Shown here piece by piece: positions 62,254-64,000 of a DNA stretch of 64,000 bases. Position 1 is the stretch's first letter, and every line of letters starts with the position of its first letter. The notes under the pieces are model-generated. The model was not told the origin of the DNA. It worked only from the letters and a program-made list of their open reading frames with translations, and did not search any database. The translations under genes were made by a program, and so were the position numbers. Source of the stretch: Mucilaginibacter sp. MD40 (GTDB taxonomy: Bacteria; Bacteroidota; Bacteroidia; Sphingobacteriales; Sphingobacteriaceae); the NCBI RefSeq assembly GCF_002288635.1, contig NZ_NRSW01000001.1, positions 781,079 through 845,078 on the forward strand, given 5' to 3'.

Positions 62254-62309
62254 AATAAAATTTTAAAAAAATGAGAGAAACCGCCTATGAAATCCACAGA
62301 CATTAGGAG

Positions 62310-62325
62310 CAAGACAAATGTCTTG
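62310..62325. promoter_or_regulatory. 16-base dyad, candidate metal-regulator operator
   Basis: CAAGACA-AA-TGTCTTG has 7-bp perfect arms. It is in the 97-base gap before the czcA fusion and after the stop of the small secreted protein. No dyad of similar quality exists nearby. Confidence 0.5.
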
Positions 62326-62350
62326 TTCAATCAAAAATTAACAGATTAGC

Positions 62351-62737
62351 TTAACAAAATTTGGGAGGTTGCCAAACACCGGAATGGTAGCCGCTGTCGA
62401 AAAAACAGACATTGTAAATATTATTTACTTCGGTTCGAATCTCAAGGGGCTTAATCACCTTTGTAAATAATACAGGCAGTAAAAATATAGTAGGTTGCCC
62501 GGACTGACATTTATCAGCTGTTTTAAATGGAAGCTTCATATCCTCTTCATAGTCGCGGTCTTTGGGGCTGCCATGCATATAATGCAAATCCAGAAATGCA
62601 AAAAAAGATAGATGCGTGTTTTGCCGCTGGTGTTCGGCAAAATGAGTAAAAACATAGGGAATCCTCAACAACTGATGAGCCTCAGTTGAAGAAAATATAA
62701 ATATCGTGAGGAACAATATGGCTATGTACCTTTTCAA
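62351..62737 (-). CDS. small secreted protein upstream of czcA, WQPPK C-terminus
   Basis: These 128 residues start at the TTG at 62737, 5 bases after an exact TAACTTTG. The signal peptide is MKRYIAILFLTIFIFSSTEA; the mature part begins HQLLRIPYVFTHFAEHQRQN and ends GVWQPPKFC. It has several His and four Cys or so. A similar conserved block (MKLPFK, WQPPK end) recurs before CusA/CzcA genes in Bacteroidota from memory. The function is unknown, perhaps periplasmic metal sensing or buffering. Confidence 0.72.
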   Translation of the reverse strand: MKRYIAILFLTIFIFSSTEAHQLLRIPYVFTHFAEHQRQNTHLSFFAFLDLHYMHGSPKDRDYEEDMKLPFKTADKCQSGQPTIFLLPVLFTKVIKPLEIRTEVNNIYNVCFFDSGYHSGVWQPPKFC

Positions 62738-62742
62738 TATTG

Positions 62743-62750
62743 CAAAGTTA
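62743..62750 (-). promoter_or_regulatory. -7 element TAACTTTG at the start of the czcA-region transcript
   Basis: An exact TAnnTTTG match; five bases (CAATA) before the TTG start codon of the small secreted protein. Confidence 0.6.
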
Positions 62751-62819
62751 ACAAATCTCTTAATTTGAAAAAGCCAAACATCATCGCTTCATTGTAAATA
62801 TGTCTCTCCAAAGTTCAAG

Positions 62820-63545
62820 CTAAGTAAATAACTTAACCAGTTGAAAAAGCGAAACAGCTGTCACTACTGTTAAAACCATATACCGGAAAATTATTTCAGA
62901 TGCATACTTTAAAATAACTTTCCCCAGATAACTTCCCACAATACTAATGGCGATCAAAAAAGGAATCAATACCAAATATTTACGATCAAAATAACCATTA
63001 CTGACGTAAATTACCGCCCTACTGGTGTCAACGCCGAGATCGATAAATGCCGAGGTAGCTATGAATACTACTTTGGGCAATTGAAATGCTGCCAAAGTAA
63101 TACCCCTTACCGCACCACCGGTTCCTGCTACGCCGGCCAAAAACCCAGAGGCTGCCCCTCCGACAAATAAATTTCCATTTGATTGTTGTATAGTGCGGTT
63201 GAAATTGAGCATCAAATAAATAGATAAACCAATCAGACCTATACTCATGATGGCTTCCAGCGGCTTTGCGGGTAGATAAGTGGTTAGCCATGCCCCTAAT
63301 AATACAAATGCTATCGCCGGTAAACCCAATCTCCATGCTATAGTCTTGTTGATCCCCTGCCTAAAGAGGTAGATCTTGGCTAAATTGCTGAATACATGAA
63401 ATACAGCTGTAATGCCCAAAACTGATTTAAAATCGAAGAAGAGGGAGGCCACGGGCACAAACAAAATGGAAGAACCAAAACCAGAAACTGTCCCGATGAT
63501 CTCTGACAATAGCGCAAGAGCAACAAATGAGTAATAGTTATCCAT
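62820..63545 (-). CDS. TauE/SafE-family sulfite/anion permease
   Basis: These 241 residues start from the ATG at 63545 (an in-frame TTG 9 bases before is within the promoter). About seven to eight helices include the repeat LLSEIIGTVSGFGSSILFVP and FLAGVAGTGGAVRGITLAA, the two copies of the family's G-x-G-x-G motif. It exports sulfite, sulfoacetate or similar anions; exact substrate unknown. It stands next to the metal efflux locus without obvious functional link. Confidence 0.88.
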   Translation of the reverse strand: MDNYYSFVALALLSEIIGTVSGFGSSILFVPVASLFFDFKSVLGITAVFHVFSNLAKIYLFRQGINKTIAWRLGLPAIAFVLLGAWLTTYLPAKPLEAIMSIGLIGLSIYLMLNFNRTIQQSNGNLFVGGAASGFLAGVAGTGGAVRGITLAAFQLPKVVFIATSAFIDLGVDTSRAVIYVSNGYFDRKYLVLIPFLIAISIVGSYLGKVILKYASEIIFRYMVLTVVTAVSLFQLVKLFT

Positions 63546-63551
63546 ATCACT

Positions 63552-63559
63552 CAAAATTA
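63552..63559 (-). promoter_or_regulatory. -7 element TAATTTTG before the TauE/SafE gene
   Basis: An exact TAnnTTTG match, 6 bases before the ATG at 63545. Confidence 0.55.
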
Positions 63560-64000
63560 CAAATAGTTAAGCTTGAATTGGCATCATTTTCCTGCACCCA
63601 AACAGTGCGGATCATAAATATAAACGGTTCGGATATCCTCTGATATAGCCTCCGACTAAAGTTGTTTTTAAACAAAAAAACTTGTGAGTCGCTGGATGGA
63701 TTATAAATGCTGAAGTGTTTTGCGATTTTTGAGCATAAAAAAAGCGCTTAGAAGTTTAATCTAAGCGCTTTTGAGGGTTTAGCACCCTTTTGCGGAATGG
63801 ACGGGACTGTCCAACCGTATGAAGTAGTCTCATTTAGAGATATATAAAGTTATATTTGATCAAGGTTACCCGATTTGGCACCCGAGATAGAAACTTCTAT
63901 TAAATGGTCTTAGAAAGAACGTTTTGTTTATTCAAATCTACGAAATCGCTTTAAGAAAAACAAAGTCGATGACTTATTGTATGTTATGGAGATGTTGACC
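63560..64000. other. gene-free right edge with terminator and tRNA-3'-end-like sequence
   Basis: No ORF is supportable. There is a minus-strand terminator (63734-63773) and, at 63790-63808, TGCGGAATGGACGGGACTG. Its complement resembles the last 18 bases of a tRNA (AGTCCCGTCCATTCCGCA). The remainder is AT-rich, and a gene entering from the right may end beyond position 63780. Truncated reading frames at the edge are not convincing. Confidence 0.4.
63734..63773 (-). terminator. strong minus-strand terminator near the right edge
   Basis: AAAAGCGCTTAGA pairs over 13 bp with TCTAAGCGCTTTT around 7 bases, with T7 on the minus strand. It must serve a transcript from the right. Confidence 0.85.

Noticed and set aside
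63840..64000. Truncated integrase reading into the window from the right
   Set aside because: Minus-strand frames are stopped within about 25 codons and show no integrase catalytic motif, so only the att-like fragment is reported.
1..64000. CRISPR array, rRNA, complete tRNA or insertion sequence
   Set aside because: No regularly spaced identical repeats, no cloverleaf sequence and no transposase motif were found on either strand.

Overview
The window looks like chromosomal DNA of a Bacteroidota member in the family Sphingobacteriaceae, most likely Mucilaginibacter or Pedobacter-like. The genus is inference. The phylum rests on several things seen directly: the TAnnTTTG promoter element characteristic of Bacteroidota in front of many genes, a bifunctional LpxC/FabZ, the PorX regulator of type IX secretion, a b558-type succinate:quinone oxidoreductase, a 29-residue AURKAIP1/COX24-type basic protein, fused CzcA-TolC metal efflux, and near-absence of Shine-Dalgarno motifs. 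No rRNA, complete tRNA, IS element, CRISPR array or prophage was seen.

Layout. 1-9.5 kb: 5' end of polA, tag, an AhpD-like protein, envelope and VOC proteins, an alkyltransferase-like protein (ATL), trmB, a YtxH/holin-X envelope cassette, an AI-2E-type permease, an NtrC-type regulator with a tiny H-box protein, and a beta-barrel protein. 9.7-16.9 kb: crotonase, a B12-binding mutase domain, glnS, a DUF1800/DUF1501 pair, aat and ruvC. 16.9-23.4 kb: SprT-like protease, feoAB, gcvH-vanZ-small lipoprotein, DUF4142, a Gfo/Idh/MocA oxidoreductase and a thioredoxin-like protein. 23.4-33.8 kb: sdhCAB, a thioredoxin-fold lipoprotein, an ABC ATPase, and the lipid A genes lpxD-lpxC/fabZ-lpxA with an HD hydrolase. 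33.9-49.4 kb: porX-tsaE-ald, phosphatase, BrkB, protease genes, PAS kinase, CtpA and small secreted proteins. 49.5-54.2 kb: ssb-mutY diverging from HU-TPR-COX24-rng. 54.2-64 kb: accessory-looking DNA with an orphan MafI-type immunity gene, a VIT-family protein beside an atypical Nramp protein, a CzcB/CzcA::CzcC metal efflux set with a dyad operator candidate, a TauE/SafE permease and a possible att-like scar at the right edge.

Two themes recur. Several genes (trmB, aat, ruvC, lpxD, the secreted protein before czcA, tauE-like) have a TAnnTTTG element only 4-7 bases before the start codon, which predicts leaderless or nearly leaderless mRNAs. Many intergenic gaps hold short word-like, partly self-complementary repeats, each gap with its own vocabulary. 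One forms the first codons of tag and two lie inside the sdh operon.

The most interesting single genes are the 1450-residue RND::TolC fusion with an apparent internal signal peptide, the Nramp-like protein lacking the canonical metal-site motifs, the orphan immunity gene placed directly against a terminator, the stand-alone H-box protein, and several enzyme-fold proteins missing catalytic residues. I found no complete, clearly new multi-gene system.
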